A stretch of DNA of 37,849 nucleotides from Bacillus sp. MM2020_1. GTDB taxonomy: Bacteria > Bacillota > Bacilli > Bacillales > Cytobacillaceae. The stretch covers positions 1-37,849 of the forward strand of contig JAANMP010000047.1 in NCBI GenBank assembly GCA_011250595.1, in the 5' to 3' direction. The notes beneath the pieces were generated by a model. The model saw only the letters and a program-made list of their open reading frames with translations, did not search any database and was not told the origin of the DNA. A program made the translations under genes and the position numbers. Shown here one piece after another: positions 35,933 through 37,849 of the stretch (position 1 is the first letter of the stretch; each line of letters starts with the position of its first letter).

Positions 35933-36640
35933 CTATCCATTTAAAATTTTCCCCTTCGCTTCCAACCATTTCGCTTCAGCTTCCGCTAAACGGATATAAT
36001 TTGGAACAAAGGAATGAATGTCCTCTCCCGGTTTATCCTTACCTAGAAGGGCAAGCTCCGCTGGACGAGGGTTATTTTCCGTACCAGCGGCGAAAACAGC
36101 CTGAGAACCTAACGCTGCTTCTATTGCTGCTTGATGGAGTGGTAAATCATTCCCGACAAATAGAATCAATTTTCCTGTTTCTTTGAGGGAAACAACACAA
36201 TCTGATAACATAGCCAAGCGATCCTCTTTTACTGATGTAAGTTCACTACTGTGATATTGGTACAAGCCTGTATAGACCTGTCCCCTTCTCGCATCAAATA
36301 GCGGCGACACATAGCCATCAAAATAGCGGCCCACCCCCGATGCTAAAATTTCTAAGCTAGAAACACCGACAAGAGGAATGTTCAAAGTCCATGCTAATGT
36401 TTTAGCTATGGTTACACCTATTCTAACTCCTGTATATGAACCCGGTCCCTTGGCGACGACAATCTTCGTTAAATCAGCAGGAACCTTTTCACAATCTTTC
36501 ATTAGTGTCTGAATAGCAGGCATAATTCGAACAGAGTGGTTCTTTTTTAAATTGGTTATATATTCACCAAGTACTTGATTATCTTCTAAAAGCGCCACTC
36601 CTAACGCATAGTTAGAAGTATCAATCGCTAATATAGTCAT
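35933..36640 (-). CDS. tsaB: tRNA threonylcarbamoyladenosine modification protein TsaB
   Basis: TsaB (235 residues) is the scaffold partner of TsaD in the t6A complex. It has an ASKHA fold: ILAIDTSNYALGVALLED at the start and VAKGPGSYTGVRIGVTIAK. Unlike TsaD it lacks the metal-binding His pair. Its ATG overlaps the tsaE stop (ATGA), with AAGGAG inside the end of tsaE. Confidence 0.97.
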   Translation of the reverse strand: MTILAIDTSNYALGVALLEDNQVLGEYITNLKKNHSVRIMPAIQTLMKDCEKVPADLTKIVVAKGPGSYTGVRIGVTIAKTLAWTLNIPLVGVSSLEILASGVGRYFDGYVSPLFDARRGQVYTGLYQYHSSELTSVKEDRLAMLSDCVVSLKETGKLILFVGNDLPLHQAAIEAALGSQAVFAAGTENNPRPAELALLGKDKPGEDIHSFVPNYIRLAEAEAKWLEAKGKILNG

Positions 36641-37092
36641 GAAAAAATCTCCTTACATAATTGCTCATATCTTTTCCCCTGAGGTACGAATACCATTCTT
36701 CTAGTATCCCCTTCTTCACGATACAGGAAGATGGTCAGCCGTTCCAGCGGGAGCTGCTCTTCAATCAAGTGAGCCCATTCCACTACCGTCACTCCATCCC
36801 CTTCAAAGTACTCATCAAAACCGAGGTCTTCAAAAGCATCACCCACCCGGTAAACATCCATGTGATATAACGGGAGATTTCCTTTATATTCCTTAATAAT
36901 CGTAAATGTCGGACTGTTAACTGTTCTTTTAATCTCTAAGCCTTTTGCCAAGCCCTTAGTAAATGTGGTCTTCCCAGCACCTAAATCTCCTTCAAGCGCC
37001 AGAATATCCCCAGGTTGCAATCGCCCGGCTAATTTAGCGGCAAATTGAGAAGTCTCCTCTGAATTGGTTGTTATTTGTTCGAATTGATTCAT
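36637..37092 (-). CDS. tsaE: tRNA threonylcarbamoyladenosine ATPase TsaE
   Basis: TsaE (151 residues) is the small P-loop ATPase that resets the TsaB-TsaD complex. Walker A is GDLGAGKTTFTKGLA (about residues 35-49). The NSPTF motif is in VNSPTFTIIKEY, and HMDVYR and VVEWAHLI follow. ATG after AAAGGTG. It is first in the operon tsaE-tsaB-rimI-tsaD. The thiL gene that I remember in front of it in B. subtilis is absent here; tRNA and rRNA genes lie there directly. Confidence 0.97.
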   Translation of the reverse strand: MNQFEQITTNSEETSQFAAKLAGRLQPGDILALEGDLGAGKTTFTKGLAKGLEIKRTVNSPTFTIIKEYKGNLPLYHMDVYRVGDAFEDLGFDEYFEGDGVTVVEWAHLIEEQLPLERLTIFLYREEGDTRRMVFVPQGKRYEQLCKEIFS

Positions 37093-37150
37093 TCAATCAC
37101 CTTTTTATTTCAACTTTGCGTCACATCTTCATTTTACCTTAATTATGTGC

Positions 37151-37177
37151 AAAAAAACCTTAGGATCTCTCCTAAGG
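37151..37177 (-). terminator. terminator between tRNA operon and tsaE
   Basis: On the minus strand CCTTAGGA, GAGA, TCCTAAGG are followed by seven T. With the hairpin at 37244 this makes a double terminator that isolates tsaE from the rRNA operon. Confidence 0.8.
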
Positions 37178-37243
37178 ATGCCTTTTTCATATGTAGTTTA
37201 CATGATTTTTAACAATTGAGCAAAAAAGTTTATGATTTGGCAT

Positions 37244-37268
37244 AAAAAAAGACGAAACCTTGTTTCGT
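37244..37268 (-). terminator. terminator of the rRNA-tRNA operon
   Basis: On the minus strand ACGAAAC, AAG, GTTTCGT are followed by CTTTTTTT, 20 bases after tRNA-Asp. Confidence 0.85.
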
Positions 37269-37287
37269 ACAAATTTTACAATATTAA

Positions 37288-37364
37288 TGGCGGTCCGGAC
37301 GGGACTCGAACCCGCGACCTCCTGCGTGACAGGCAGGCATTCTAACCAACTGAACTACCGGACC
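37288..37364 (-). tRNA. tRNA-Asp (GTC)
   Basis: The 77-base minus-strand sequence folds as a full cloverleaf. Acceptor GGTCCGG pairs with CCGGACC, the anticodon loop CTGTCAC carries GTC, the T arm is GCGGGTTCGAGTCCCGT, and CCA is encoded. Confidence 0.97.
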
Positions 37365-37400
37365 AGAGTTATTTTCAAGCACAGCTTGAAAATAACTTAA

Positions 37401-37474
<74 letters not shown>

Positions 37475-37556
37475 ACAATAGAAATGTAAATTACTGCACC
37501 ATATTATTATATTACCTAGACAGATAAATATGTATGGTTTTTTAAAAATAAAACAG

Positions 37557-37672
<116 letters not shown>

Positions 37673-37749
37673 CTATTTTGTTGAGGAATCATTCCCTCAA
37701 AACTAGATAATGCAGAAGAAGTTTGTAAAAACGAGTTCGCTTTAAAATT

Positions 37750-37849
37750 TGGTTAAGTCCTCGAACGATTAGTATCAGTCAGCTCCACATGTTACCACGC
37801 TTCCACCTCTGACCTATCAACCTGATCATCTTTCAGGGTTCTTACTAGC
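37750..37849 (-). rRNA. 23S ribosomal RNA, 3' end (partial)
   Basis: The minus strand reads the end of 23S rRNA (TCAGGTTGATAGGTCAGAGG to CGTTCGAGGACTTAACC). The gene continues beyond the window. Order is 23S-5S-tRNA-Met-tRNA-Asp, then tsaE. Confidence 0.95.

Overview
The window looks like a low-GC, endospore-forming member of the Bacillaceae (Bacillus, Neobacillus or a related genus; I cannot fix the species). The evidence is a tricistronic gerA-type germination operon, a CIRCE-controlled groESL operon, the block tsaE-tsaB-rimI-tsaD / ydiF / moaC-rex / ydiK-ydiL / groES-groEL that I know from Bacillus subtilis, strong AGGAGG ribosome binding sites with frequent TTG starts, CcpA-type cre boxes, and dispersed repeats that resemble ones I remember from Bacillus genomes.

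Layout: (1) 1-3.8 kb, a germination receptor operon on the + strand. (2) 3.8-16.9 kb, an accessory block bounded on both sides by wrecked tyrosine recombinase genes. It holds D-serine ammonia-lyase, a half-length UvrC paralogue followed by a mevalonate kinase stub, the two enzymes that make mevalonate (mvaA and mvaS, convergent), an L-serine dehydratase operon with its own permease, a divergent YheO-type regulator, and a small two-gene cassette of unknown function abutting the broken integrase. (3) 16.9-20.3 kb, groEL-groES and ydiL-ydiK. (4) 20.4-30.5 kb, a bactofilin operon (yhbD-bacE-bacF) and a malate module: TSUP permease, MalK/MalR-type two-component system, Na+/malate symporter and two malic enzymes. 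(5) 30.7-37.1 kb, rex, moaC, ABC-F protein, and the tsaD/rimI/tsaB/tsaE operon. A tight cluster of DnaA boxes lies between ydiF and tsaD. (6) 37.2-37.8 kb, tRNA-Asp, initiator tRNA-Met, 5S rRNA and the 3' end of 23S rRNA, all on the minus strand.

Themes: the serine enzymes and malic enzymes all feed pyruvate. The malate module is a complete sense-import-decarboxylate unit with a perfect cre box in front of the symporter. The mevalonate genes make only the upper half of that pathway here, and the one lower-pathway gene visible is a stub.

The items most worth a second look are the DnaA-box cluster, the broken mevalonate locus with the half UvrC, the unknown coupled cassette beside the dead integrase, and a roughly 100-nt structured element followed by an intrinsic terminator upstream of yhbD-bacE-bacF. 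I do not see a clearly novel complete system. Starts were moved from the longest reading frame where the ribosome binding site demanded it; those choices are explained entry by entry.
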